Part shown: piece after piece, positions 1-9,135 of the stretch | How the letters are laid out: every line of letters starts with the position of its first letter | Numbering within the stretch: position 1 is the stretch's first letter | Assembly: GCF_021295345.1 (NCBI RefSeq) | Contig: NZ_JAIMJB010000002.1 | Coordinates: forward strand, 300,259-364,258 | Length of the DNA stretch: 64,000 nucleotides | Reading direction: 5' to 3' | Source: Motilimonas eburnea | GTDB taxonomy: Bacteria; Pseudomonadota; Gammaproteobacteria; Enterobacterales; CBDFNC01 | Program-made: the position numbers and the translations under genes | Notes under the pieces: generated by a model | What the model was told of the DNA's origin: nothing | What the model saw: the letters and a program-made list of their open reading frames with translations, nothing else | The model's database searches: none

Positions 1-1113
1 GTGGCACAAAAAACTGACCAACATGGCTCGCATGCGAAAGTTGAGGTAGCCCGTTGCCAACAAGCAGCGCATACAGGCATCCACCATAGGAATACCCGTT
101 TGGCCCTGTTGCCAGGCCAGCAATCGCTGGTCGGCTAGCTCGCCTTCTATGTATGGCATGGTTTGATAGCCCTCATTCATTGGCTCAAATTCAATCTCTG
201 ACTGACTTTCGAATTTTTGAATAAAGTGGCAATGCCAATGTAAACGTGAACTAAAGGCAACCAAACTTCGCCGCCAGCCCTGTTGCTGCCAATGGGTCAA
301 GGTTGCCTGATAAACCTGACGAAGGCTCAGGTTTCCCCATGCCAAATAAGCCGATAACCTTGAGCAATGTGTTTGACTACGAGTGGGGCTAGACAAAGAG
401 TAGTAATAAGGTTTGCCTCGCTCGTTGAAAAAACTCGCCAGAGCTTGATGAGCATGGCGCTCACCGCCTTGTTGAAACTCACCGGTTTGTTCATCAAAAC
501 GCACTTGTTTGTCATGGGCTTTGGCCACGTGTTTTTGCAGTTCACCGATGTTGACTTGACGGGGGCGAGTCAATCCCAACGATTGCCATGTTGTAGCGGG
601 CAAACACAACCAGTTCACTTGGTTAAGAACGCAATTTTTACATTCGGATCGCATCACTGCGTGCCAATTTTTTTGCCAGTTATCACGTTGCGATAGCCCA
701 CGGATCACACTGGCATAGGGGCTTTGGTGCCAGTTGACTTGATGCCTTTGACACCAAGTTGCCATGTCTTTATCCCGTTGATAGGTATTTGCTAGCCCCA
801 CCTCTTGATGAGAAAAAATCGCGCTAATGGGCACTGCTTGATGCAAATGATTCAGTGTTGAAACGGCGTCTTGCTCACTTACCACCAAGGCATATTCTGG
901 AAGTTGTGCTGCCATGTCCTGTAATGATTGCAACACAAATAGCCAATGGCGCCAACGGTAGTGCTCATCTTCAAGCTGGAACGGTTCGAAACAATACAGC
1001 ATGAGTACACGAAAACCCGATTGTGCGGCTTTAAGCAAGGGCTCATGATCCCGTAGGCGTAGATCGCGCTTTAACCAAACCACCGCCACGGGCATCTCTT
1101 TAGGGGTTGTCAT
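1..1113 (-). CDS. Cryptochrome/deoxyribodipyrimidine photolyase family protein (3' end outside window)
   Basis: The minus-strand frame is open from an ATG at 1113 to the window edge (371 codons), so the C-terminus is missing. The N-terminus reads VVWLKRDLRLRDHEPL, the classic start of the photolyase antenna-binding Rossmann domain. Near the window edge PMVDACMRCLLATGYLNFRM is the FAD-binding region typical of the family. Photolyases use light to split pyrimidine dimers, while cryptochromes keep the fold for signalling. The truncated sequence does not separate the two roles or identify the antenna chromophore. The gene is divergent from the glutaredoxin-like gene, with about 140 bp between them. 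Confidence 0.85.
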   Translation of the reverse strand, partial: MTTPKEMPVAVVWLKRDLRLRDHEPLLKAAQSGFRVLMLYCFEPFQLEDEHYRWRHWLFVLQSLQDMAAQLPEYALVVSEQDAVSTLNHLHQAVPISAIFSHQEVGLANTYQRDKDMATWCQRHQVNWHQSPYASVIRGLSQRDNWQKNWHAVMRSECKNCVLNQVNWLCLPATTWQSLGLTRPRQVNIGELQKHVAKAHDKQVRFDEQTGEFQQGGERHAHQALASFFNERGKPYYYSLSSPTRSQTHCSRLSAYLAWGNLSLRQVYQATLTHWQQQGWRRSLVAFSSRLHWHCHFIQKFESQSEIEFEPMNEGYQTMPYIEGELADQRLLAWQQGQTGIPMVDACMRCLLATGYLNFRMRAMLVSFLCH

Positions 1114-1254
1114 CTGAATGGCTCATCCTACTAACAAGATATCTGCTAGGGTTTACGCCTTGATCGCGGCTTTGGTTTAATCGCCGACTTCTGCCGGCTA
1201 CCAATCTTTGTTATGATGCCCGCCAGATCAATCAGCATAGATAGGAAGTCGTTG

Positions 1255-1632
1255 ATGAAGTTAATACGTTGGCTACTTGGTCGCATTATTTTATTGGTTA
1301 ATGCGTTAACTCCACCCAAAAGCCTTCAGCGAACGCCAGAGCGCCAGCAGCAAGTTGACAAGCAAACTCAATCTTTGGCCTTGTATCAATTTGAAGCTTG
1401 CCCGTTTTGTGTCAAAGTCAGACGCCAAATCAAGCGTTTGGGCTTAGGCATTGAACTGCGTGATGCGAAAAATGATTTGCAGCATCAAGCCGAGCTGCAA
1501 GCAGGTGGCGGCCGTGTCAAGGTGCCCTGTTTGCGAATTGACCAACGTAACGAGCAAGGCGAGATACAAACCATTTGGATGTATGAGTCATCGGACATTA
1601 ATGCTTATTTAGCCAAGGAATTTGCTAATTAG
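1255..1632 (+). CDS. Glutaredoxin-like thiol-disulfide protein
   Basis: This is a protein of about 125 residues with a CPFC active-site motif followed by KVRRQIKRLG. A VPCL cis-proline segment and a YESSDINAYL C-terminal helix complete a glutaredoxin / GST-N-like thioredoxin fold. It probably catalyses glutathione-dependent disulfide exchange. The ATG at 1255 is preferred over an upstream in-frame ATG at 1213 because an AGGAAG ribosome site lies 6 nt before it. The first 20 residues (MKLIRWLLGRIILLVNAL) are hydrophobic, so the protein may be membrane-anchored. The specific substrate is unknown. Confidence 0.8.
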   Translation: MKLIRWLLGRIILLVNALTPPKSLQRTPERQQQVDKQTQSLALYQFEACPFCVKVRRQIKRLGLGIELRDAKNDLQHQAELQAGGGRVKVPCLRIDQRNEQGEIQTIWMYESSDINAYLAKEFAN

Positions 1633-1713
1633 TTCAATGATTAGGTTAATACATCACTATTTTTACACTGCGAGCCAACGCTATCACGCTCGCCATGACA
1701 ACAGGAACGCCTT

Positions 1714-2112
1714 ATGTCTTTAGCGCAAAATCAGCTCGACGCCATCGCCAGCTATGATGCGGAGCAACGATATCAATACCTAGTTAAAGAAACCGTCAAG
1801 CAGCAGCAATTGTGGATCCTAACCGACCAACATGGCTGTGTCATGCTCAATACCGATGATGAGGATTGTGTTCCTGTGTGGCCAAGCCAAGCCTTTGCAC
1901 AAGATTGGGCCACCGGCGATTGGCAAGACTGCGAAGCCAAAGCCATTTCCCTCAAAGATTGGCAAGCACGCTGGACACCCGGTTTAGAAGACGACCAACT
2001 GGCGATTGTTGTGTTTCCAAAAATCGATGAAGAAGGCCTCGTTATTACCCCTGACGAGCTCGACTTTGAGCTGAGCAAACAACAACAAAAGAAAAACAAA
2101 TCACGCAAATAA
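1714..2112 (+). CDS. DUF2750 family protein
   Basis: This is an acidic 132-residue protein matching DUF2750 by recall: an N-terminal RYQYLVKETVKQQQLWIL segment, then VPVWPSQAFAQDW and a C-terminal DQLAIVVFP strand. The family has no established function and occurs widely in gammaproteobacteria. The tail (KQQQKKNKSRK) is strongly basic, in contrast with the acidic body. It lies between the glutaredoxin-like gene and yibL on the same strand with short gaps, so co-transcription is possible. No catalytic motif is visible. Confidence 0.75.
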   Translation: MSLAQNQLDAIASYDAEQRYQYLVKETVKQQQLWILTDQHGCVMLNTDDEDCVPVWPSQAFAQDWATGDWQDCEAKAISLKDWQARWTPGLEDDQLAIVVFPKIDEEGLVITPDELDFELSKQQQKKNKSRK

Positions 2113-2132
2113 GCCTGAGCAGAGATAACCCA

Positions 2133-2489
2133 ATGAATGTAAATAAAGAGCTACAAAACTGGAACAACAAGCTTGATAAATTTAAGCACAAGCTCAATGC
2201 CGCTTATGAGCGCGATGATGTGGCCATGATCAAACAATTTAAACTTGAAATTGCCAAAGCAGAGAAAAAGATTAAAAACCTCAAAGGCAAGCAAGCGTAT
2301 GAGATTGGTAATCAGGGCAGTGCCGTTTTAAAAATGCCTTTTAAACGCGTGCTTACCAAGCAAGAGCAAGCTGACATGGGCGCACTGAAAAAGTCGGTAA
2401 AAGGTCTGATTGTGGTGCACCCAATGACGGCGCTCGGCAGAGATTTAGGGATAAAAGAGGTAACGGGTTTCGCACCAAAACCGTTTTAA
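2133..2489 (+). CDS. yibL: YibL family ribosome-associated protein
   Basis: The 118-residue product has a lysine-rich coiled-coil N-terminal half and a conserved C-terminal half containing KMPFKRVLTKQEQADMG and GLIVVHPMTALGRDLG. These match the E. coli YibL signature nearly residue for residue as I remember it. YibL co-purifies with ribosomes, but its molecular role is unknown. It lies 20 bp after the DUF2750 gene, and convergent with the following minus-strand gene, leaving only 10 bp between the stop codons. Confidence 0.88.
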   Translation: MNVNKELQNWNNKLDKFKHKLNAAYERDDVAMIKQFKLEIAKAEKKIKNLKGKQAYEIGNQGSAVLKMPFKRVLTKQEQADMGALKKSVKGLIVVHPMTALGRDLGIKEVTGFAPKPF

Positions 2490-2499
2490 CCCCCCCACC

Positions 2500-4020
2500 T
2501 TACCTCGCTGGTCGAGAGGCAGCCTCGTGAGGCGACTTACGAGGAGCCATCGAAGCCTCTTGCGCTAATGGTATAGGCTCAGCTTGCTGTAATTGCTGGG
2601 CTAAGCTAGCTATTTTATCAGCCATGCCATGCAGTAATAATGCATGCCAAGGGGCAAAGAAATACCAATAGGCTAACCCCCAAAACCCCGCAGGGTGCCA
2701 CAACAGCTCGATACTCAGTTCACATTCTGGCTTGGCCGGCTCGTTGTTTGTCGGCGTGATGCTCAATTGCATACCGCCACCGCCTGGGGCTTTCATACCA
2801 AATTTCATCACCAATAGCCGCTCAGGGATCACACTTAATATACGCCAAGAATCCACTCGCTCTCCCACCACAAACTGTGTTTTATCATCACGACCGTGCT
2901 GTCGCCCACCCCCACCAGCAAGGTGATCCATCCATTCACGCATTGCCCACAACCCATTGGCATAAAAATACCTGTCTTCACCACCAAGGCGGTTTAATAC
3001 TTGCCATATTTTAGCGGGGTGCGCCTTAATTGAGATCGTATGGGCCGCGCGTTTTGCATAAAAGCCATGTAACGGGGAAAAATTACGAAACTCGGGAATG
3101 CCGTCTTGCCAGCGTTTCGGGTAACTCGGGGTCTGCTCTGTGGCCAGCACCGCGTCCACCCCTTGCTCAATACTTAACAAGGGTTGCGGGATCAAAGTTT
3201 GCAAACGTAATCCACTGCCTTGTAATGGCTCTTCTAACCCGGCTAATAAAGCCTTAGCTAATGGTTTTGGCACCGAGGTAATGATACCAAGCACCCATTG
3301 GGTCCAGCTTACCGGCAAGCCCTTAATGGCGATAATTTGACAAGGCTTGGCCAATTTTTTTGCAATAACTTGCATCATATGCTGATAACTGATCCACTCA
3401 GGGCCAGTGGCATCATAAATTTGACCGGCTGAATCGGGATGATTAAGTAGCTCAACCAGGTAAAAGATGAGGTTGTCTATCGCAATGGGCGGAGCAAGAT
3501 GCTTAATACTACGGGGGGCAAAAAAGATCGGGATATGACCCACGACATCACGCATCACTTCAAATGCCGCCGAGCCCGGCGCAACAATAATGCCCGCCCT
3601 TATCTCGGTCACCGGGATCGCCGACCCAGCTAAAATATGCCCTGTGGTCACCCGTGACTTCATGTGCTCAGATTGTGGGTTTCCCGAGACTAGGCTACCC
3701 AAATAGATAATACGCTTGACCTGAGTGCCTTGTACCGCCATCACCAAATTACGCGCGGCTTGCTGTTCGGTGTCACTGTAATGTTGGCCATCCGTCATGC
3801 CGTGCATTAAATAGTAAACCACCTCGATATTATCAAGGGCACAAGCGATGGAATCAGGCTTAAGTAAGTCAAGGGTGAAACGCTGGCAAGGCAGATCTGG
3901 CCAAGGAACGGGTTTGCTAGCACTGCGTGAAGTGATGCTGACATGATGGCCCCTTGCAACCAACTGCGGTACTAAATGGCGCCCTACGGTTCCTAAGGCA
4001 CCTATGACTAATATATTCAC
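2500..4020 (-). CDS. NAD(P)-binding SDR-like protein with C-terminal DUF2867 domain
   Basis: The 506-residue protein starts MNILVIGALGTVGRHLVPQL, a GxxGxxG Rossmann dinucleotide-binding motif of the extended/atypical SDR (NmrA-like) type. After about residue 310 a second domain begins (KAHPAKIWQVLNRLGGEDRY) that fits DUF2867, a START/polyketide-cyclase-like fold. The final part is hydrophobic and aromatic (GFWGLAYWYFFAPWHALLLHGM), also typical of the family. The start is GTG, supported by AAGGAG 8 nt upstream. The likely role is an oxidoreductase or NAD(P)-sensing protein of unknown substrate. Confidence 0.78.
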   Translation of the reverse strand: MNILVIGALGTVGRHLVPQLVARGHHVSITSRSASKPVPWPDLPCQRFTLDLLKPDSIACALDNIEVVYYLMHGMTDGQHYSDTEQQAARNLVMAVQGTQVKRIIYLGSLVSGNPQSEHMKSRVTTGHILAGSAIPVTEIRAGIIVAPGSAAFEVMRDVVGHIPIFFAPRSIKHLAPPIAIDNLIFYLVELLNHPDSAGQIYDATGPEWISYQHMMQVIAKKLAKPCQIIAIKGLPVSWTQWVLGIITSVPKPLAKALLAGLEEPLQGSGLRLQTLIPQPLLSIEQGVDAVLATEQTPSYPKRWQDGIPEFRNFSPLHGFYAKRAAHTISIKAHPAKIWQVLNRLGGEDRYFYANGLWAMREWMDHLAGGGGRQHGRDDKTQFVVGERVDSWRILSVIPERLLVMKFGMKAPGGGGMQLSITPTNNEPAKPECELSIELLWHPAGFWGLAYWYFFAPWHALLLHGMADKIASLAQQLQQAEPIPLAQEASMAPRKSPHEAASRPAR

Positions 4021-4097
4021 CGTTTACTCCTTATGCTTAAGGCTTGAGTCAGTTACAATGTTGCCCATCGACACTACGACAATATGATAACAATCTG

Positions 4098-4316
4098 ATG
4101 AACAGAAAGAAGAAAATCAACCAAGAATTAAAGAAACGCCAAAAAAGAGCCAATGCGAAACAGCGCCACAGTAATAAACCTAAGTATATTTCCAAAGCAG
4201 AGCGAGCAAAACTTGAGCTCAACAGCCCAACACCCTCACAGCCAGATAACGGCCCGTTAGACGCAAGTGCAACGTCAGAGAATCCAACAGAGACAAACAG
4301 CCACTTAGCGCAATAG
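4098..4316 (+). CDS. DUF2986 family small basic protein
   Basis: The protein begins MNRKKKINQELKKRQKRANA and continues NKPKYISKAERAKLE, the short basic segment that defines DUF2986. The C-terminal third is low-complexity (Pro/Ser/Asn/Thr). The internal ATG at 4098 is preferred over the ATG at 4044 because the conserved family sequence starts exactly there. Function is unknown; the charge suggests nucleic-acid or ribosome contact, but that is inference. It is convergent with the response regulator gene, with 11 bp between them. Confidence 0.72.
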   Translation: MNRKKKINQELKKRQKRANAKQRHSNKPKYISKAERAKLELNSPTPSQPDNGPLDASATSENPTETNSHLAQ

Positions 4317-4327
4317 TCCTTTACATG

Positions 4328-5539
4328 TTATGTTTGCGCAGCCAACACCGAGTGGACTTTTTTCAATAAGGTGTCGGCGTTGGTGGGTTTAACGATATAG
4401 TCTACGGCACCGGTTTCTAAGCACATTTTAAAGTGCTCTTTGTCTGAAAAACTCGTCAACATAATAATAGGAACCTGTGCCAAATTTGGAATTTTTTTAC
4501 AAGCCTTAATGGTTTCTATCCCATTCAAGATCGGCATATCAATATCAAGCAACATAAGGTCGGGCACAACCACTTTTGCCTTCATTAACGCTTCTGCCCC
4601 ATTTGAGGCTGTTTCAACCTTAAATCCATTGGGTTGTAAGATTGAGCATAAAATTTTCAACAGCACGGGCTGATCATCGGCCACGACGATGGTCATGGGT
4701 TTACTTTCTTTGGCCGGCTTTTCCTTGGGGCTGGTTAACACCGACACCGATTGGCTTAGGGGCTCGGTCGAGGCTGTTTTTTTCACTGGGCTAACAGCAC
4801 TCTGTAGCGCTTGAAAAGATTGCTCATTATTTTTCTTAAGCTTGTTCAATTCTGGCGCAATCGACACTGACTTAAGTACGTCCAGTAAACGCGCCATGTC
4901 TTGCCCTGATAAGTTTCCCGCCACTTTCTTTAAAGATTGACTGAATTCTTGTGCGGTAATTTTACCCAGTAGGCCTTCGGTATGACTAATAACTTCGTCA
5001 AATAACTTGGATTGATCAACTTGAGCATGGCGAATAGACGCGCACAGGCTCTCAAGGGATTGTTCCTTGCCTTGCTTAAGCTTTGCAAGCTCTCGCTTTT
5101 GCAAGGTGAATTGGATGTCCGCTTTGATCACCTCAATGGCTCGGCGTAGTGCGAGATTAACCTTGTTGTTGTCGTAGATGGGCTTGATGGTCTCAAAACT
5201 GTAGAAGTTATCTTGGGCGCAAAGCTGATAGGCTAACTCACGATGTGATTTGTCACACATAAGAAAAAAGCCATGGGCCAATTTGAAAATAGGTGCGAGG
5301 GAGGTATTTTTTAGCAAACTTTTCTTCAGCATGAGGGACTCATGAGGGTCGTCATAGGCAAACACAAACAAGAAGCTATGATGGTGCTGGCGAAAGCAAA
5401 GCAAGTATTCCTTTGGGTCAAGTCGGGTATCGACATAAAAAACATGATGAAAGCTGGGCTGGACCACGGCTTTTAACGTGTCTTGTGTTTCATGAGATTG
5501 GTGAAACACGATAATACTGGTTTGCTTACGCTTCTCCAT
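4328..5539 (-). CDS. Response regulator with C-terminal receiver domain
   Basis: The 403-residue protein carries a complete receiver domain at its C-terminus (about 280-403). It has an acidic pair in VVADDQP, the phospho-acceptor Asp in LMLLDIDMPILNG, Thr in IIMLTSF and Lys in YIVKPTN. The first 130 residues may be a degenerate receiver-like fold, and a Lys/Gln-rich helical linker follows. No DNA-binding or enzymatic output domain is visible, so the output may be protein-protein contact. The gene sits 36 bp downstream of the hybrid histidine kinase, which is its probable partner. Confidence 0.85.
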   Translation of the reverse strand: MEKRKQTSIIVFHQSHETQDTLKAVVQPSFHHVFYVDTRLDPKEYLLCFRQHHHSFLFVFAYDDPHESLMLKKSLLKNTSLAPIFKLAHGFFLMCDKSHRELAYQLCAQDNFYSFETIKPIYDNNKVNLALRRAIEVIKADIQFTLQKRELAKLKQGKEQSLESLCASIRHAQVDQSKLFDEVISHTEGLLGKITAQEFSQSLKKVAGNLSGQDMARLLDVLKSVSIAPELNKLKKNNEQSFQALQSAVSPVKKTASTEPLSQSVSVLTSPKEKPAKESKPMTIVVADDQPVLLKILCSILQPNGFKVETASNGAEALMKAKVVVPDLMLLDIDMPILNGIETIKACKKIPNLAQVPIIMLTSFSDKEHFKMCLETGAVDYIVKPTNADTLLKKVHSVLAAQT

Positions 5540-5575
5540 TGTGGCTCCACCTTGTTGTCATGCGCTGCTGTTTGC

Positions 5576-8500
5576 TCATTGCCCAAACACCCCATCTGCT
5601 TGTAATTGCGCTTTAAGTCTCGCCAGCTCTTTATCTATGCGGGCCAGACAGCGCGTGACCTCTGCCTGATCCTCATGGGCCCCTTCTACTTGTTTAAATA
5701 GCTTAGCAAGTACTAAGGCACCACTTGAATGACAAGCCCCCTTCGCCCCGTGTGCCAGCTGCTTTAAACGAGCCGCGTTGTGCTCTGTTTCAGCCAAGAT
5801 GAGTTGATGGATTTGGTTAACGTCTTGGCTTAGGTTTTGCCAAAACAATAACAAAATTTCATTGATGAGCTGCTTGTCATCCATCCCAATCACTGAGATC
5901 AAATAAGGGTAATCTATGGGTGAAGGCTCAACCTCTTGCGTTAGGGGCTCAGATTGTGGATTCGCTTCTTCAGGATAGATATGTACATGCTGATCTTGAA
6001 CTTGCTGAGTCTGGTTTAACACTTCATCATCAGACGCACTGGACAGATTGTCATAGAGGCATTCCAGCCAAGTAAATAAAGTCTCTTTTAACGCCAACAT
6101 CTCCAATGGCTTGGTTAAATAATCATTAAAACCGAGCGCAATGGCCTGCTCAGCCTGCTCTGCTATGGCATTGGCCGTGATGGCAATGATCACGCACGGG
6201 GGGGTGACAGAGTTGGCCATCTCGGCAGCGCGTTGTTGTTCAGCTGAGCGGATCCGGCGGGTTAATTCGTAGCCATCCATATTGGGCATATGGCAATCTG
6301 TTAATATCAAAGGGTAATGCCCTTGTTGCCAGCACTGCCATGCTTGTGCGCCATCCTCACACATTTTGAAAGCAACCCCAAGCTGTTCAAGTTGGCTAGC
6401 GAGCACCTTGCGGTTAGTGGGATGATCTTCAGCCACCAGCAGCGTGAATTCAGCGGGGACACAAAATGGCGCATCCAAATGCGACTGCGGGTTGCTATGA
6501 TGGTCTTGTAGCTCGTTTATATCAGGGTTGGTTAAGCTTTGTATAGCACGAAGCAATTCACTGGGTTTGATAAAATTAACCCGCATCTGATACTGATCGG
6601 GTGCGACAATGGCCGTGCTATCTTCCCCCATGTTACGGGCCTTAGGTAACAGATGAATATGGTAATGTTGCGCGGTTTTAGGCAGATCATGATCCGAGAT
6701 CACTAAGGCCTTATGTGTTATCTCGTCTGGAATCGTCGTCGTGTCATCGCCCATTAACTTGACCTTCAATCCTAAGGCAGTTAACACGCCATGGCAATTT
6801 TGGCGTAACACATTATCTTTGATGGCAACTAATACAGGCTGGGCTAGCCCAAGGGCATCTTGATTAAAGATGGTGGCTTGGTGCTCAAGATCAACTGGAA
6901 TCATCACCGTAAAGCGACTTCCTACCCCCAATTCACTGCGCACTTCAATGCGACCGCCCATCATTTCCACTAAAGAGTGGGTAATGGTCAGCCCCAATCC
7001 CGTGCCACCGAATTTTCGTGTGGTGGACGAGTCTGCTTGGGTAAAAGGGCTAAATAAACTGTCAACCTGCTCGGGCGTCATGCCCACACCATCATCTTCA
7101 ACTTGGATTTTAAGGGTATTCAATGGGGGGTTGCTATGGTCTGTATGAACATCCAAGCTGACCTGTAACAGGCCGAGCTTATCCACACTGGAGCGAGAGA
7201 ACTTAATACTGTTAGCCATCAGGTTTAATAAGATCTGACGTACTCTCACGGGGTCGAGTAACAATTTTTGCGGCAAATTTGGCGTGGCCGTCAGGCGAAT
7301 ATTGACGTGGTTTTCTTGGGCATTGACCCAAAGCGCATCGCACGTTTTTTCGGTAAGTTGCAATAACGCACAGGGCACCTTATCCAACACCATTTTTCCC
7401 GCTTCGATTTTGGAAAAATCTAACACGTCATTAATGATATCGAGTAAGGCAAATGATGAATCACGCATGGTGTTAACCATATCGGCTTGACTGGCATTAA
7501 GCGGCGTTTTCTTTAGCAGATCTATCATGCCAACCACCCCATTCATCGGGGTGCGAATTTCGTGGCTCATGGTCGCTAAAAACCGCGATTTAGCTTCATT
7601 GGCTTGCTCTGCTTTTTGTGCCTGCTGCTGTAATAATGCGCGCACCTCATGCTCTTTAGTCACATCCACATTAACACCATAAGCCTCGATAGCCTCGCCT
7701 TGCTCGTATAACACAAACGCCGCAGCCTTGATCACGCGTATGTCCCCTGTGGTTTGATTAACTATTCTAAACTCGCAATCAAAGGGCGTTTTGTTTGCTA
7801 TGCTGTGAAAGAAAGCTTGCTCCGTCACCTCGACATCCTCTGGGTGAACCGTATCGCGCCAATGCTGATAGGTAAGGTTTTCCTGCATCGGCACCCCATA
7901 CATCTCGAACATATGCTGATCCCAATCCAAAGCGAGGGTGGTTAAGTTGATGGACCAATTACAAATACCACCGGCTTCTGATGCTAACGAGCGGCAATTA
8001 AGTAAATGTTCACGCTCGAGTTTGGCTTGTTTTAATTCTTTTTCGGTTTCCTTACTGGCATCAATGTCTTCCACCATGAGGGTGAGATACATGGGCTTAC
8101 CATTCGCGTGCGTCACGAGTGAGGTGGTCAGCAGAGCCCAGAATTGCGTGTTATTGCGTCGCGTGATCAAGGTTTCAAAACGATAAGAACTAATTTCTTT
8201 GTCGTTTAATGCCTTAAGTACCGCCATCAGACTTTCTTGTTTCGTCGATATCACCTCAAGGAGGTTTAAGCTCAGTAACTCTATTTCACTGAAATTTAAG
8301 TGCTGACAGAGCCGCTGATTGACCTCGATAAATGCCCCCGTTAGATCAAGGCGCGCAATGCCAATGGCCGCTTGACTAAACACACTGTGGTACAAACGCT
8401 CGCGCTCGGCTAATTGCTCTAATAGCAGTTCGGTTAATGACAGTTGCCCCCCACCTGCTACGTCATTGTCACGACTTAACGCCTGAAATTGCAGCAAGCT

Positions 8501-8917
8501 AAAATTAACCGTGTCGCCTTGCCAATGGATAGGGTTAATTTGGATGATGATTTTTTGTTCCGTGTCTTGGGACAAATTACATTGCAAAGCGCGACCGGTT
8601 CGCACACTTTCATTGAGGGCGGCAAAGGCTTTTTCAGCAGCGCGCCAAGGCAAAAAGTCGACAAAGGTATAATGGGATATGTCCGCTTTATTTATGACCA
8701 AGTCATTGAATAATTGCTCGAAAGCCGGGTTAATCAAGCAAAAGTGAAACTCCGTTGTACTGGCCTCACATACCAATGCGGGATGCGGCATCGCCGCGAG
8801 CATTTTTTCTATCCACGGCTGTACCTGAGTATCCATTTTCGGCAGCACCATTGCACTTCGTCCCTTAACGTTTTTTAGGGTCATGCCGCGAAACATGGCC
8901 GTACTGCAATGTGCCAA
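5576..8917 (-). CDS. Hybrid sensor histidine kinase (PAS-HisKA-HATPase-REC-HPt)
   Basis: The 1113-residue protein is a one-chain phosphorelay. The N-terminal part contains three PAS-like segments, for example LTGAFIEVNQRLCQHLNFS and a PAC-like YGVNVDVTKEHE. HisKA has ATMSHEIRTPMNGV with the phospho-His near residue 452. HATPase motifs are DDGVGMTPEQ and GGTGLGLTI. A receiver has its acceptor Asp near 874 (LTDCHMPNMDGYE), and an HPt has His near 1056 (LAHGAKGACHSSGA). No transmembrane segment is evident, so it is probably a cytosolic sensor; the signal is unknown. Several in-frame Met codons in the first 30 residues leave the exact start uncertain. Confidence 0.9.
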   Translation of the reverse strand: MAHCSTAMFRGMTLKNVKGRSAMVLPKMDTQVQPWIEKMLAAMPHPALVCEASTTEFHFCLINPAFEQLFNDLVINKADISHYTFVDFLPWRAAEKAFAALNESVRTGRALQCNLSQDTEQKIIIQINPIHWQGDTVNFSLLQFQALSRDNDVAGGGQLSLTELLLEQLAERERLYHSVFSQAAIGIARLDLTGAFIEVNQRLCQHLNFSEIELLSLNLLEVISTKQESLMAVLKALNDKEISSYRFETLITRRNNTQFWALLTTSLVTHANGKPMYLTLMVEDIDASKETEKELKQAKLEREHLLNCRSLASEAGGICNWSINLTTLALDWDQHMFEMYGVPMQENLTYQHWRDTVHPEDVEVTEQAFFHSIANKTPFDCEFRIVNQTTGDIRVIKAAAFVLYEQGEAIEAYGVNVDVTKEHEVRALLQQQAQKAEQANEAKSRFLATMSHEIRTPMNGVVGMIDLLKKTPLNASQADMVNTMRDSSFALLDIINDVLDFSKIEAGKMVLDKVPCALLQLTEKTCDALWVNAQENHVNIRLTATPNLPQKLLLDPVRVRQILLNLMANSIKFSRSSVDKLGLLQVSLDVHTDHSNPPLNTLKIQVEDDGVGMTPEQVDSLFSPFTQADSSTTRKFGGTGLGLTITHSLVEMMGGRIEVRSELGVGSRFTVMIPVDLEHQATIFNQDALGLAQPVLVAIKDNVLRQNCHGVLTALGLKVKLMGDDTTTIPDEITHKALVISDHDLPKTAQHYHIHLLPKARNMGEDSTAIVAPDQYQMRVNFIKPSELLRAIQSLTNPDINELQDHHSNPQSHLDAPFCVPAEFTLLVAEDHPTNRKVLASQLEQLGVAFKMCEDGAQAWQCWQQGHYPLILTDCHMPNMDGYELTRRIRSAEQQRAAEMANSVTPPCVIIAITANAIAEQAEQAIALGFNDYLTKPLEMLALKETLFTWLECLYDNLSSASDDEVLNQTQQVQDQHVHIYPEEANPQSEPLTQEVEPSPIDYPYLISVIGMDDKQLINEILLLFWQNLSQDVNQIHQLILAETEHNAARLKQLAHGAKGACHSSGALVLAKLFKQVEGAHEDQAEVTRCLARIDKELARLKAQLQADGVFGQ

Positions 8918-9074
8918 ATCCGTCTGTGACCTGTTTCTTATCCGTATTTACAATATAGTTGATAAAATCCAGATAGGACCAAGGTCGCGCACTAAAAGGC
9001 TGAAAAAAACCCTTTAGTACATAGATTTAAGCATGGCGATTGGGGGGGCGTGAAGATCGGAGAGTTAAATGGAC

Positions 9075-9103
9075 ACTGGCAATCACGCAAGGGGATTGCC
9101 AGT
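9075..9103 (-). terminator. Hairpin downstream of the FadL-like gene
   Basis: Ten-base arms (ACTGGCAATC at 9075-9084 and GATTGCCAGT at 9094-9103) flank a 9-nt loop, 33 bp beyond the fadL-like stop codon. There is no clean U-tract on either side, so it is either a weak intrinsic terminator or a 3'-end stabilising hairpin. Confidence 0.5.
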
Positions 9104-9135
9104 TTAAGAAGTCATAGCAAGGTTAAGTAAATGCT

